NCBI RefSeq assembly: GCF_042453785.1
Contig: NC_091668.1
Coordinates: 2,868,501 to 2,932,500, forward strand
Length of the DNA: 64,000 nt
Source of the DNA: Malus domestica
Lineage: Eukaryota; Streptophyta; Magnoliopsida; Rosales; Rosaceae
Reading direction: 5' to 3'
Program-made: the position numbers and the translations under genes
Shown: positions 12,213-24,174 of the stretch, piece after piece
Numbering within the stretch: position 1 is the first letter of the stretch
Layout of the letters: each line of letters starts with the position of its first letter
The notes under the pieces: generated by a model
What the model was told of the DNA's origin: nothing
The model's database searches: none
Seen by the model: the letters and a program-made list of their open reading frames with translations, nothing else

Positions 12213-12667
12213 TTTCCAATTTCTAATGATTTAGCTCTTTGATTTGAACCATGAGATAAGCATGTGGTCTTCATCAAGGTAATGGAGTGACGCGTGAGGA
12301 TCGTGTAAAAGATTGAAAACCAAGAAACGAGAGGGTATCAAATGATTGAGAGAAGTGCGTCTGGTTAGGACAACGAACTTTTATATTGACAGATCTTTCC
12401 CAGCGACCGCCCATAACTTTGAGCGGAAGTGACTATAAATTCTTGACCATATCACCAAGCAATCGAAATTCGTTATTTTAAATGGAATTGCACAGATAAT
12501 TCATGTGATTGTAGAGAGATGTCTCAAAATAATCTGAAAGATTTAAGAATACTCATGTGGTGGAATTAATTTTCTCAGTTCAAATTGAGACAATTGTGAT
12601 GTTGAAGGTTGGTAACGTACAAAAGGGAAAAGAAGGAGAGGCCGAAGGGCACGTCAACGACTCAATG

Positions 12668-12765
12668 CACAATAAAGAGAAAGATCGGTTGTGTTTAATT
12701 CCAATCAATTTTTGTCACAATAAAGAGAAAGATCGGTTGTGTTTAATTCCAATCAATTTTTGTCA
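12668..12765 (+). repeat. Two-copy 48-bp direct repeat
   Basis: The unit containing AATAAAGAGAAAGATCGGTT and TTAATTCCAATCAATTTTTG is present twice, head to tail and identical. The surrounding sequence is not recognised as coding. Confidence 0.9.
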
Positions 12766-12769
12766 AATG

Positions 12770-14700
12770 TGTGGTTTGTGTTCCTGGGTTTATGCTTAGT
12801 GTGTAACTTTTTGACAGAACTTGAGCGAAGATTGTTATCGAAACAAATTTCCGCCGTCTCTTCATTTGACGAAAATGCACCTACAAAATAATAACGCCTA
12901 AGATTTGTTGGAAATTAAATATTATAATTTAAAGGGTGCCGCAAGGGGCGCCATCCCCTTTAGTGATGTGTCTGTTAAAGGGTATTACTTAAACTACCTA
13001 AACCCTAAATGATACATCTCTTCGGCAAACAATATATTTGAGTTCTATAAAAACTCAAAAACTATTGTCTTTTAAGATATAGAATTAAGAAAAGAGTTTC
13101 CTCCAATGTCTTAGTAAAAATCCGAGTCGTGTCTTGAGAGTACGGTATATATGAAGTTCGCCAGAGTCTGAAGATTGAAGTGCTTTGACTTTGGATTATA
13201 GATTGTTGAATCCTAGGTGACGGACACCTACCGAACTACAAGCACAAGGGTAGGGGCGAAATTCTGTCTTTAGAACATTGCATTTATGCAAGCCTCAATT
13301 TCTAAGTTTGTCAGTTTTTCTAACTATATCTTTAGTTGTTTATATGAATTTTGTATACTATTGATGTTGTGAATTTCTTTATGATTATTATTATTGAAAT
13401 TTTTGTGTTATTTCCATATTTTCTATTATTGCTTGTATATATAGTGTACAAAACAACACAAGAATTTTGGGATTTATTGATGATGATGATGAAGATAGAA
13501 GGTTATTTGTCTTATATATATTTATTAGAAATTATAATCTAACTGCTTTTAAATTAATCTTAGTTTGAATTTGATTTCTCTTGGCATTCTAGGCATGTCA
13601 CGATCAGGCAATGTTTTAAAGTTTGAGGCCTGGTAAAATTATGCATGTTGCCACTGTTGTTGATGTTGTTGTTAATTATATAAATTGTATGATATATAGA
13701 AATCTCATACTTGGCTACTACTCTATGTACATGTCTTTTTTAACTGCTTTACATAGAAATTAAAAGATGGAGATTCTAGTTTCCAGAAAGATACAGTGAT
13801 AACAATTTTTATTATATGGGTACTGGAATTATTATAAGATCTGTTTAAAATCCATGTTTAGTGTTTGTCTCCTTTTTATGAAGAAAGGTGTCGATTAAGG
13901 CCAAGTGAAATGGTATGATTGTGAGGATGTGAAGACAAAAGGGGTTCCACATCGGTGAAAAGAGAAACATAACAAGACCTTATAAGGAATTGGGTTGTTC
14001 TCCATATTGTCAATTGGTTATGTGTTGGAATCCCAACTTTCTTCAATAGTCATACAAAAATTGGCATTATTTGCAAATCTAAAAGGGTCATAATGTACCA
14101 GTTCGTGGACTGATGCAATATTTCTTTCGTGGGACAAAGGAGATCAATATTTGATCGGGCACGAGGATGATTAATAGGTTTTTGTTGAGAAAACCCTTAT
14201 ATTCATCAAGATGTCAGCGAAAGCTCTTGATGAAGAGTGAATACCCAAATAAAATGGGGTTGTTTTAAATTTGTATTGAAATAGTTGGAAAACGCCAGTA
14301 CAAGATATGAACCCAACTTCCATGGTATCATGGAATATAAGATGAGTGCAGACTACTCATATATAAGTGTCCATTCATGGAAAGAATGGAATACGTACGA
14401 AGAAAATTGAACAATTACTCAGGCATATGTGTGCATATGCAAAATTGGGTCTAGCCTTCATTCATGATAAGAACCCAGAAAGTGGATGAATTTGGCTTTG
14501 AGAAGCAACAAAAATAAACTGATAAACTGAACTCATTTTAGATGAGTTATCTATCAACGTCGAAAGATGCTTATTTAATTATGGGGTCAAGGTCCAAGAC
14601 TTATATTGAACCATGTGGCGGTTAAGTTGCAAAAAGATGCAACTATTTAACAAATGGATGGTTTTGTAATGTGGTGGAATTGGAAATTGAAATCTACCAT
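12770..14700. other. Intergenic, AT-rich; weak LTR-like remnant
   Basis: No gene recognised. Near 13945-14040 the sequence TTCCACATCGGTG followed by CTTATAAGGAATTGGG resembles a motif common in plant LTRs, so an old LTR remnant is possible. The remainder shows nothing I can assign. Confidence 0.35.
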
Positions 14701-14707
14701 GTGAGAT

Positions 14708-15517
14708 TCAAAGAAAAAGCATGTCATTTGAAGTGCTGTTTTTGACAGTGAAAGGGTATGCCACTGCCTCCAAAATGATAGATTTTGCTCCTTTTCTGTC
14801 CCCATATGCGCATTGCCATGCACTTGGACAATTTTTCCACGTCCAGTGCATACAATCGATGCTTCCTATCATCCCAGGAAAACCTCGCATCTCGCCCTTC
14901 TTCAGAAGCCTTTGCAAGTCCATATGAGTAGGTCTTCGGAGGTACTCTGCGGTGTACAAAGATTTGACTGCTCCGCAAAACCTCATCAGGGCCTCAAGAA
15001 TGGTTGATTTCCCCATCCTCGTTATCTCATCCACTTGGTCTGCATATGCTCCATACGCAAGCATCCGCAATGCATCAGTGATTTTTTGCTGAGGCAGGAG
15101 ACCCATAACACCACAAGCATCCTTCTTTTGCACAAAGTAAGAATCATGGTTGCAAACATCAGTCATGATTCTGTTGAACAAATGTCGTTCCATTCTAAAA
15201 CGGCGTCTGAAGCACGTATCAGGAAATGCACTGTTATGGACAAAATAATCGTCCAACAGCTCTTCACCCTGTCGTTGCCTGCTTCTATCAAGGTTTCTTG
15301 AACGGTTGGGCCTGCATATCTGAGCAACAGTCTGGATGACTCGACGGGAATGTGAGGTTCTGGCCATTCTTGTTTCGTCATCTCTCCTTCTACGCTCCTC
15401 ATCCTCTTCCATCTCATTTTCGGCTATCTGAAGGTTGAACATTCCTTCAGATTGGTTAAACAATTCTTCCTCTTGCTGATCGATTTCCCACATCATCCTT
15501 GATGAAGAAGAAGACAT
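14708..15517 (-). pseudogene. Truncated PIF/Harbinger transposase
   Basis: A 269-residue minus-strand ORF with the PIF/Harbinger (DDE_Tnp_4-like) layout: a polar N-terminus, RRRFRMERHLFNRIM, a TDALRMLAYG(A)YADQVDEITR helix region, STILEALMRFCGAV, then FPGMIGSIDCMHW and WKNCPSAWQ containing the first catalytic Asp. Full transposases are roughly 400 residues and continue through the second Asp and Glu. Here the match ends after KSIILEAVA and runs into unrelated residues before the stop, so two of the three DDE residues are missing. It is therefore a dead 5' part. The start at 15517 (MSSSSSRMMW) fits family N-termini. Confidence 0.85.
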
Positions 15518-15649
15518 TGTAAGGATGGATGGTGAAGAAAAAGCATAAACTATGAATAATTAGATTGAGATGTTGAGAAAATTGGTGTGAGATTTGTGAG
15601 GATGGATGGTGGATTATATGGACGATTAAAAAAGGATTGGATTGTAGAT

Positions 15650-15960
15650 AAGGCCACGTGGCATGCCATTATTCGTTAAAAATATGATCGAAATCTATCC
15701 TCAAAGATTCTGAAAAGATGATGACACGTGGCACGATCGTATTGGATAAAAATCTTATCGATATCAATATCCAATAATTATCTTTTCGGATAATGACACG
15801 TGGCGCAATTTTGAACGAGTTAAAATTTGATCGAAATCTATCGTCAAAGATTCTCAAAAGATAACGACACGTGGCACGATGACATTGGATAAAAATCTTA
15901 TCGAAATCCATCGCTAAATAATTGTTTTTTTTTATAAAATGACACGTGGCGCAACGAGAA
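15650..15960. repeat. Five-copy ~72-bp tandem repeat, each with a CACGTG box
   Basis: CACGTG cores start at 15655, 15725, 15797, 15868 and 15943 (spacings 70, 72, 71 and 75). Units alternate between a GACACGTGGCACGAT type and a GACACGTGGCGCAA type, each followed by a motif like AAAATCTTATCGAAATC or GATCGAAATCTATC. They lie between the transposase start and the element's right end, so they are subterminal repeats. Confidence 0.85.
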
Positions 15961-16197
15961 CGATTTAAAAAATCTTATCCGAAATTACAAATAATTTTAT
16001 TTTGTATTATTTAAACAAACAAAAAAAACTAATATTTTATTGCCTATTGCCAGGGGGAAGGCTCCAATGGTGGAGATGCAAATGGCAATTACTGTTCATT
16101 AATGACAGTTACTATTCATTAAAGGCAGTTACTGTTCAATATGGTGGATTCAATAGTGGATTGCCAGGAGGGAGGGTTCCATGAGTGGAGTTGCTCT

Positions 16198-16400
16198 TAA
16201 TGCTGAAAATGTTTTTCTCCTTAATTGTATTGGGAACGGTTTGGACTAGAGGTTTTTTTTTTTGAGTTAAGTGTCGGATTGTCCCCGTGAATAGTCATTC
16301 CTAAACCATTTGTGTGGGCTTAAATTCTTTGTAATTAGTTTAAAGCAACGTCGCTTGTAATAAAAAAACATTATATAAAGCAACGTCGCTTGTTCATTTT
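16198..16400 (+). repeat. Orphan serpin 3'-flank copy (a)
   Basis: Close to the flank of serpin 1 at 21080-21255 (GTATTGGGAACGGTTTGGAC, TTAAGTGTCGGATTGTCC, TTTAAAGCAACGT). No serpin coding sequence precedes it; the PIF/Harbinger element abuts instead. Confidence 0.8.
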
Positions 16401-16639
16401 TTGAACTGTTGCAAAGTTTGCAACTACTTATTAATCTTTGAAACTATAAGAGCTGTCTTATTATACTTTTTATATGCTACTTTCCTCCATCGTCATTTCT
16501 CTCCTTGCATTTTATGACTAACTAGCTAGCCAAAATGTAAATGCCAAAAGATTGTTGGAGCCAAATAATAAAGTTCAACTCTAATTGAATTACTTAGTTA
16601 TAATTGATTTGAATTAGGGTCAGAGTTTTAATTAGTTAG

Positions 16640-16990
16640 CTATTCCTTGTGCCAAAAAGAAAAGTGAAATCCGTATATTCCTTCCTGTTGGTTATATGGG
16701 GTTCTTATGTGGAATACATTTTCATGGGCTTTATAAGTACGGTGTATAGCAGCCGCCAGTGAGTATAATTCTAGGAACTTGAAACTTATATAAAATTGAG
16801 GCCCTATGCACACTGCTAACACCACAATAGCAAGAACTCCCCATCAGTTTATTGTATAAGGAGCAACAGTGCATAGAAGTGCTTCAATCTATTCCGTCCT
16901 GAAGTTTGATCATCCATAAATTCATCATGTTGTCTTCTCAGGTATGCAAGGTTTACGTGTTTTGATTTGATGAACTGATAAAGTTTACAA
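16640..16990 (-). repeat. Dispersed repeat shared with NAT intron 3
   Basis: Its reverse complement matches 29060-29270 and 45790-46040 (shared GACGGAATAGATTGAAGCAC, CTGATGGGGAGTTC, TATGCACTGTTG). Three copies of about 200-350 bp. No family recognised and no convincing ORF. Confidence 0.65.
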
Positions 16991-18214
16991 AGATTTGGAG
17001 TTAAGTTGGTTATTAAGAGTGTTTGACAAATAAATTACACATGAGTCTTGCGTAGTCAAGGAACTTATATGAACATGAATTTGAAAATTGTGAGTGTGCC
17101 ACTACTTGTTCCCGCTAATAGACTATATGATGAAAAATTGTACTATTTAACTTCTAACTAAAATGAAGAGGCTCAACTTAAATTCTTTCTTTGTCTTACT
17201 TATTTAAGAACTCCTCTTACATAGATATAGAACAAGGTGAAAATTATTCGAATATGAATTGATATGAATTTGGTTATATATATATATTCAATGATATTCA
17301 ATTGCAATAGAAAAGAGCTGCATTTAAATTGATTAAATAAGGGATTTGATATAATGCGGCCACCGCCTAAAACATCTTCTCCCCATCGACCAACGCCCAA
17401 ACAAAAGGAAGACTATTCCTTTATTGCCAAAGCAAGTCTATTTGGTGACAACCATAATATACCAGAAGTTTCAAGTTCGAATTTCTCTTTTTCAATATTT
17501 GTTGTATCAAACGAAATAGTTTATCATCCAAATCATGCTTTACAAATCAAACCTCCCTTTCCAAGCATACAATTCAAAAACAAAAAATTTAGAAAAAAAA
17601 AAGGTTTGATCTTAAGAATGATCGCAAACAAGCGAGCCAAGAACAGACAGGCTTTGGGCTTTTTATTTTTTATTAATTCAACGTATTACAAAAAAAATAT
17701 TTTGGAGCTGCTTTGTCAGTATATATTTGAAAACAAAGGGAAAGGGACACAGATGTAGTTGGTTAAGATGCTTCTCGATTAGCTATGAAATCTTTATACG
17801 TGCATGGGGTGTTGGCTGGTCAATTTCTCACCTGCTCAAGCATGCATAAGCTCAGGTTCTAAAGTATAATTTATACCCTGGAACTAGCAAATTAAACTGT
17901 TTTTTATGCTTTGACTATATACTATAGTCTGTTTGTCCGTCCTAAATAAATATTTTGTTATAAATATGATATATATTTTTTCTCTCAAAACTGTTACGTA
18001 TGTGATCAATTCAAAAAGCACTACAATTTAGCTTGTCAAATGAAAAGTTTGAAGCGGTAGGTGTTAAGTTCGAGTTATCTAAATTATGAGTTTGATATCT
18101 AATTATTATAGCTGATTTATTATGTGACTTAACCGAATCCGTTAACCATTAGGGTTTATTGTTTATACAGAAAAAAAAAGTTTGTTGTTGGGCTACTTAG
18201 TGATCAACTTGCTA
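16991..18214. other. AT-rich intergenic sequence
   Basis: I see no gene, structured repeat or recognisable element here. Confidence 0.4.
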
Positions 18215-18600
18215 TATCATCATGTTCATGTGCCATATTTTGTTATTGCCTAATCACCTGTTCTTGTAACAGTCGTCTTGTTTATCCAGAGACGGACCTT
18301 GAATTTCAAAGTTGTCTGAGCTAAATTTACCTCACATACAATACAAGAGATAAAGGAGAGGAAATTACTTTGTCACAGCTACACGAAACTAATGTATTTG
18401 GGATAGGATCTTCAGCCATTACTGCTAGAAATGCTCTTCTCGTCGGTTGTATTTGGAACAATTGAACTGGAGGTTTCTCTATTTAGTTAAGTTACTTTCC
18501 AACCATTTGCGTTTCAAATCCTCTTCCTCCTCTTAGTCTAGTTTAAAGCAATGTCACTTTTAATAAAGAACAATATAAAACCCAATTAGTCAATATTTAT
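18215..18600 (+). repeat. Orphan serpin 3'-flank copy (b), diverged
   Basis: The motifs TATTGCCTAATCACCTG and GTCGTCTTGTTT, then a degraded version of the GGAACAATTG...TTTAAAGCAATGTCAC block, parallel the sequence downstream of serpins 1-4. No serpin exon is attached. Confidence 0.65.
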
Positions 18601-19290
18601 GACATGTTTACTTCAAGTAAAGATACATAAACCGTTGGAGCAAGGGAATAAGCAAAATAAATCTGTTTAACTAGCCACCTAGTTTATATAATTCTTAATT
18701 TTCAGATATTAACTTATAAGCTTTCAGGCGGGAGTTGTCCACACCTAGACGGATTTCATTTGTATTAAAACAACAAAATTTAAAAAATCAGAATGATTTG
18801 AATTATCATATACATGTCATTAACATTAAAATTTGAAACATAAACCCAATATGACGCATTTTATGGTCTAATTGTAATAAGCTTACGATGTAGTTCACCA
18901 CATGATGTGCATAATTAAAATAAGGCCCAATGTTAGCGTACTTCTTACTCGCCCAAGCCCAAAACTAGAGTTGAGTTCGGTTTCAATCTGTTCAGTTTTT
19001 TGTCAAAACCATAACTAAACCAAAATTTCGATTGGGTTTAATACTTTTAGGTTTTTGTTCGATTCAGTTTAATTTTAGTTTGGTTTGTTAATGTTAGCGT
19101 ACTTCCCAATGCTCCCTCTTTTGTCTTCTTCCTTACTTGGCTTCGCGCTGATTCGTTTGAACCTGCAAACGACCACGGACGGCTTTTCCGAAACCTTAGT
19201 TACGTCTCGTATGAGCCCGAAACAAAAAGCCGAACATTCTTCTCGCAACCAAAATATCATCCGACCGGAGAAAAGTTAAGCACAGCAGAA

Positions 19291-20802
19291 ATGGATCTGA
19301 GAGAAAGCGTCATCAACCAAAACGACTTCGCTCTGGGGCTGACGAAGCAGCTGCTTCAGACCGAAGGCAAGCAATCGAACCTCGTGTACTCGCCGGTGTC
19401 CATCCACGTGCTGTTGAGCCTGATCGCGGCCGGCTCAAAGGGTCCGACTCAGGACCAGCTGCTGTCTTTTCTCAAATCAAAGTCCACCGACCACCTCAAC
19501 TCCTTCGCCGCCGAGCTCGTGTCCATGATCTTCTCCGATGGGTCCCCTAGCGGCGGCCCCCAGCTGTCGTTTGCTAATGGGGTTTGGGTGGACGGGTGTC
19601 TCCCTCTGAAGCCTTCTTTTAAGCAGGTGGTGGACACCTCTTACATGGCTGCTCTTGCCCAAGTCGATTTTCAGACCAATGTAAGCTCTCAAACCCACTG
19701 TCCTGTCGTTTCGATTGTCTTTTTTTCCGAGGATGCTCTTGATCAAAGTCTTCAATTTTTTCGATGTGATTAGAGATGCTTGTTCCTTTGTTGAACCTAA
19801 ATTGTAGGCCTGCTGAATCTCTTTTACTTGTAGCATTTCAACTAAAAATTTCCTTTCTCTAATCATTAATGTTTGTGCTTGTTAGCTATTACAGAATCAT
19901 ATCGTAATTCGTAGATTTTTGTTATAGTACGTTCATCACTAGGTTAATAGTATTGAAGTAACATGCAGGCTGATATATCATTGTTTTCTAACTTGTCGTA
20001 ACTGTTGCTGGTGCTCGAGGCTGCTCAAGTGGCCTCGGGAGTGAATTCATGGGCTGAAAAGGAGACGAGAGGCCTTATCAAGGAGGTACTTCCTCCCGGG
20101 TCAGTTGACAGCTCAACCAGGCTCATCTTTGCAAATGCGTTATACTTCAAAGGAGCTTGGACTGAAAAGTTTGATGCATCACAAACGAAAGAGCATGATT
20201 TCTACCTTCTCGATGGGAGCACAGTTAAGGTGGCCTTCATGACCAGCAGGAAGAAGCAGTATGTAAGATCCTTCAATGGTTTCTCAGTCTTAGGGCTTCA
20301 TTACAAGCAAGGTGAAGACAAGCGATGTTTCTCCATGCACATGTTTCTCCCAGAGGCGAAAGATGGGCTGCCAGCTTTGGTTGAGAAACTTGGTTCTGAG
20401 TCCGGGTTTTTGGATCGCCATCTTCCTAACCAAAAATTTGCAGTGGGTGATTTCAGGATTCCAAAGTTTAAGATTTCATTTGGGTTTGAAGCTTCCAATG
20501 TCCTTAAAGGTCTTGGCTTGGTGCTGCCATTCGGTGGCGGAGGAGGTTTGACAGAGATGGTGGACTCGCCTGTGGGTAAGAAATTGTACGTTTCCGGCAT
20601 ATTCCATAAGTCGTTCATCGAAGTGAACGAAGAAGGCACAGAAGCTGCAGCTGTGTCTGCCGGGCGTGTTAGGCGTTTGCGTCTGGTAGTGCCAAGGACG
20701 GTTGACTTTGTGGCCGATCGTCCATTTCTCTTCTTGATCAAGGAAGAATTGACCGGAACTGTGCTTTTCATCGGGCACGTACTCAATCCTCTTGCAGACT
20801 GA
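19291..20802 (+). CDS. Serpin 1 (two exons, intact)
   Basis: Exons 19291-19680 and 20020-20802, joined in phase 0 across a 339-bp GT-AG intron, give 390 residues, the normal plant serpin length. The N-terminus [15 protein letters not shown], the breach/shutter region [10 protein letters not shown] and the C-terminal [11 protein letters not shown]...[13 protein letters not shown] are family signatures. There is no signal peptide, as expected for cytosolic LR-type plant serpins. The hinge reads [13 protein letters not shown]. Aligned to Arabidopsis serpin 1, P2-P1' is R-L-R (P1 about Leu350) inside an unusually basic loop, [11 protein letters not shown]. Arg at P3 or at P1' could instead serve as the cleaved residue. 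The conserved hinge implies inhibitory action on proteases by the suicide-substrate mechanism; the target is unknown. It is the most diverged of the four paralogues. Confidence 0.92.
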
Positions 20803-20859
20803 GCGTTGTTATTCCCTGTAAAAGGCAAATGTATACGTAGAACTACACGAGATTATATA

Positions 20860-21000
20860 TAAAATGTATGATCATCTCTATTAAAATAAATGTATGATCA
20901 TCATGTTCACGTCGTCTTGTTTATATATATAAATGTATGATCATCTGTGTTAAAATAAATGTATGATCTTCATGTTCATGTCGTCTTGTTTCTCTCATAT
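20860..21000 (+). repeat. Short tandem duplication in serpin 1 3' flank
   Basis: The unit AAATGTATGATCATCTNTRT, then TTAAAATAAATGTATGATC, CATGTTCA and GTCGTCTTGTTT, occurs twice in succession, about 60 bp apart. Confidence 0.75.
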
Positions 21001-22110
21001 GGCTTTTGTTGTTCGTTCTGCCATGGCTATACCTACCCGAAACTGTTGGAAATGCTTTGGGGATAGGCTTTTACCCATTAATGCTGGAAATGTTTTTCTC
21101 CTTAATTGTATTGGGAACGGTTTGGACTAGAGGTTTTTCTTTTTAGTTAAGTGTCGGATTGTCCCGGTGAATAGTCATTCCTTAACCATTTGCATGGGCT
21201 TAAATTCTTTGTAATTAGTTTAAAGCAACGTTGCTCTTGTAATAAAAAAACATTATAAACCAAGTGCTCGGTAATTATTGCACGTTCAGTTAACATGAAT
21301 CGGGACAAGTAAAGAATCATAGAACTTACGAGCAGGGAATGTACAGAGGGAAAATTTATCTTATCAACTGGCCATGTAATTTACATAATTCTTGAATTTT
21401 AGGTTAAGTTATATTTTGTAGATCAGGCGTAAGTTGATTTTTTTTTTTAAATTATTAAAGAAATCAATCATCAATTATCACATAATGTGATTTGTAAAAT
21501 ATTGTTCGAGTAGATAGTCTCTCGAGAATGACTCAAACTTTATAATGATTTTGATTTTTATTACATAGTAATCATGTCATTAAGGTCAAACTTTGAACAA
21601 ACATCCATTTACATAGCAAGCATGTTATTATGGTGTATGCTCATCGTCGCTTTCAAACCTTGACATGTGTCTTCTAACATAACCATAATGAAAATTATAC
21701 TTTCAAATTTATTTTTTTTATTTTGAAAGGATGTCAACTAGTGCCAAGCTAGGACTAGAAACACAATTTGGCAACAACATTCCATATTTACCCCTGCTTT
21801 TGCTGGCTGTATCTCAAAAATATATGGGCAGTCCTCCTAATTTTCATCTTCTTACCAGAATCTCACCCCACAAATCAAATTACAGCCCACAACTGCCTAA
21901 TTTTTGTTAGTACCAAAATCAAGAACCAATAACAATATCTTATTATTCGTTGCAGTTTAAATGACACTTGTTGATGAGTTTTGTTGCAGTTAAATTTCAG
22001 GATAATATTAGAGAGACTAAATTTGAAGATGAAATTTACAAATTAAATGTTATGTCACCAATAAAAATGAGCATGTTTATTAACGTTTAAATGATAAACC
22101 AATTATCAAC
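21001..22110. other. Intergenic between serpins 1 and 2
   Basis: Holds the serpin 3'-flank block (21080-21255) and AT-rich sequence. No gene seen. The segment around 21490-21680 (TATTGTTCGAGTA, ACATAGTAATCATGTCATTAAG) recurs upstream of serpin 4 at 37110-37290. Confidence 0.55.
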
Positions 22111-22119
22111 TTCTATATA

Positions 22120-22195
22120 TGTTTGAACCCGATGTTACACCATCGGTTCGAGTAATCGAGGCTATTGAATAAGCAGAATTTTAGATCGTTGAAAT
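22120..22195 (+). mobile_element. Fragment of the family 1 LTR 5' end
   Basis: TGTTTGAACCCGATGTTACAC, then TTCGAGTAATCGAGGC and AAGCAGAATTTTAGATCGTT, parallel the start of the LTRs at 49947 and 51732. Only the first ~75 bp remain, directly upstream of the serpin 2 promoter duplication. Confidence 0.75.
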
Positions 22196-22234
22196 TATTA
22201 GAAAATCTGAGCATGCACGATAGTTATAACGGTG

Positions 22235-22600
22235 AGAAAAGTTACGGTAATATTAGCGTACTTCTTACGTGGCCACGCCCAAAACGAAGTCGTGGCAACT
22301 CGCGCGAATGCCACTGCTCCCTCTATCGTCTTCTTTCCCGCTTGGCTTCGCATTGATCGTTTGAACCTGTAACCGATCACCGATCACCGACGACCGACAC
22401 CGACTTTCCTATTTTCTCGATGGTGAGAAAGCATACGGCCCAATATTAGCGTACTTCTTACGTGGCCACGCTCAAAACGAAGCGTGGCGACTCCCACGAA
22501 TGCCACTTCTCCCTCTATTGTCTTCTTCCCCACTTGGCCTCGCATTGATCGTTTGAACCTGTAACCGATGACCGACGACCGACACCGAGATTTTCCCAAA
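22235..22600 (+). promoter_or_regulatory. Serpin 2 promoter region, tandemly duplicated module
   Basis: A module of about 175 bp (AATATTAGCGTACTTCTTACGTGGCCACG through GATCGTTTGAACCTGTAACCGA) occurs at 22240-22395 and again at 22441-22590. Each copy has ACGTGGCC, an ABRE/G-box-like core. A diverged single module precedes serpin 1 (19090-19175). Serpins 3 and 4 retain only its last part. Confidence 0.7.
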
Positions 22601-22618
22601 CCTTGGTCCTTACTCTCG

Positions 22619-22625
22619 TATAAAT
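22619..22625 (+). promoter_or_regulatory. Probable TATA box of serpin 2
   Basis: TATAAAT about 50 bp upstream of the start codon, within CTCTCGTATAAATT. The same context precedes serpins 3 (about 34755) and 4 (about 37348). Confidence 0.5.
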
Positions 22626-22674
22626 TAGAAACGAACAGCGGAACAATTTTCTCGCAACCGGAAGCACAGCAAAC

Positions 22675-24174
22675 ATGGATCTGAGAGAAAGCATCATCAA
22701 CCAAAACGACGTCGCAAGGAGGCTGACGAAGCAGCTGGTTCAGACCGAAGGCAAGCAGTCGAACCTCGTGTACTCGCCGCTGTCCATCCACGTTGTGCTG
22801 AGCCTGATCGCGGCCGGGTCAAAGGGTCCCACCCAGGAGCAGCTGCTGTCGTTCCTCAAGTCAAAGTCCACCGACCACCTCAACTCCTTCGCCTCCCAGC
22901 TCGTGTCCGTGATCTTCTCCGACGGGTCCCCCGTGGGCGGCCCCAAGCTGGCGTTTGCGAATGGGGTTTGGGTGCACAAGCCTCTCCCGCTGAAGCCTTC
23001 CTTCGAGCAGGTGGTGGACGCTTCTTACAAGGCCGCTCTTGCCCCAGTCGATTTTCAGACCAATGTAAGCTCCCAAACCCTCTGTCATGTCGTATCGATA
23101 GTGTTTTTTTTCAATGCTGCTCATGATCAAAGTCTTCAATTTTTTTCGATTTGATTGGAGATGTTTGTTCCTTTGTTGAACCTAAATTGCAGGCCTGCTG
23201 ATGCTCTTTTATTATTGTAGCATTTCAAATAAATATTTCCTCTCTAATCATTACTGTTCGTGCTTGTTCTTCTGAATAGCTTAGCTGTTACGAAATCGTA
23301 TCGTAGATTTTTTGTTCGTTACTGTTTGTGGTTGTAATTGATCGAGATATGCAGGCTGATATCATTGTTTTCTAACTTGTCGTAACTGTTGTTGGTGCTC
23401 AAGGCTGCTCAAGTGGCGTCGGGAGTGAATTCATGGGCTGAAAAGGAGACGAGCGGCCTTATCAAGGATCTACTTCCTCCCGGGTCACTTGACAGCTCAA
23501 CCAGGCTCATCTTTACGAATGCATTGTACTTCAAGGGAGCTTGGAATGAGAAATTTGATGCATCAGCTACAAAAGAGCATGACTTCCACCTTCTCGACGG
23601 GAGCACAGTTAAGGCGCCCTTCATGACCAGCAAGAACAAGCAGTATGTAAGTGCCTTTGACGGTTTCTCAGTCTTAGGGCTTCCTTACAGACAAGGTGAA
23701 GACAAGCGGCGCTTCTCCATGCACATCTTTCTTCCACAGGCGAAAGATGGGCTGCCAGCTTTGGTTGAGAAACTTGGCTCTGAGTCCGGGTTTTTAGATC
23801 GCTATCTTCCCAAACAACCAGTTGCAGTGGGCGACTTCAGAATCCCAAAGTTTAAGATCTCATTTGGGTTTGAAGCTTCCAATGTCCTAAAGAGTCTGGG
23901 ACTGGTGCTGCCTTTCGAGGGTGAAGGAGGTCTGACAGAGATGGTGGACTCGCCCGAGGGTAAGAAGCTATATGTTTCCAGCATATTCCACAAGTCGTTC
24001 ATCGAAGTGAATGAAGAAGGCACAGAAGCTGCAGCTGCTTCTGCCGGCGTTATAAGTGAGAGGAGGATGCCCATGACATTTGTGGCTGATCGTCCATTCC
24101 TCTTCACGATCAGGGAAGAAACGACCGGAACAGTTCTGTTCATCGGTAACCTGCTCAACCCTCTTGCCGGCTGA
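22675..24174 (+). CDS. Serpin 2 (two exons, intact)
   Basis: Exons 22675-23064 and 23404-24174 (339-bp intron, phase 0) encode 386 residues. Serpin landmarks are all present: [65 protein letters not shown], hinge [13 protein letters not shown] and the C-terminal [10 protein letters not shown]. The loop reads [11 protein letters not shown]. Aligned to Arabidopsis serpin 1, P2-P1' is E-R-R, with P1 near Arg350, so trypsin-like, metacaspase-like or papain-like proteases with Arg preference are plausible targets (inference). It differs from serpin 3 by only a few residues, which suggests recent duplication or conversion. A canonical plant LR serpin, cytosolic by its lack of a signal peptide. Confidence 0.93.

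Larger units (their letters stand above)
14708..16197 (-). mobile_element. Right-hand part of a PIF/Harbinger element
   Basis: The transposase remnant, its 5' leader with a tandem repeat, and a right end reading AGTGGAGTTGCTCTTA. The sequence just outside (ATGCTGAAAATG) continues the serpin 3'-flank homology seen uninterrupted at 21079 (CCCATTAATGCTGGAAATG). Insertion at TTA therefore fits this superfamily. The left end is not found and appears deleted. Confidence 0.7.

Noticed and set aside
12557..12799. 80-residue ORF over the 48-bp duplication
   Set aside because: Its only notable feature, a repeated peptide, is produced by the in-frame 48-bp direct repeat; no family similarity.
20301..20828. 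175-residue antisense ORF over serpin 1 exon 2 (and similar ones in serpins 2-4)
   Set aside because: Shadow of the conserved serpin coding frame; similar antisense frames appear in each paralogue because the sense codons are conserved.
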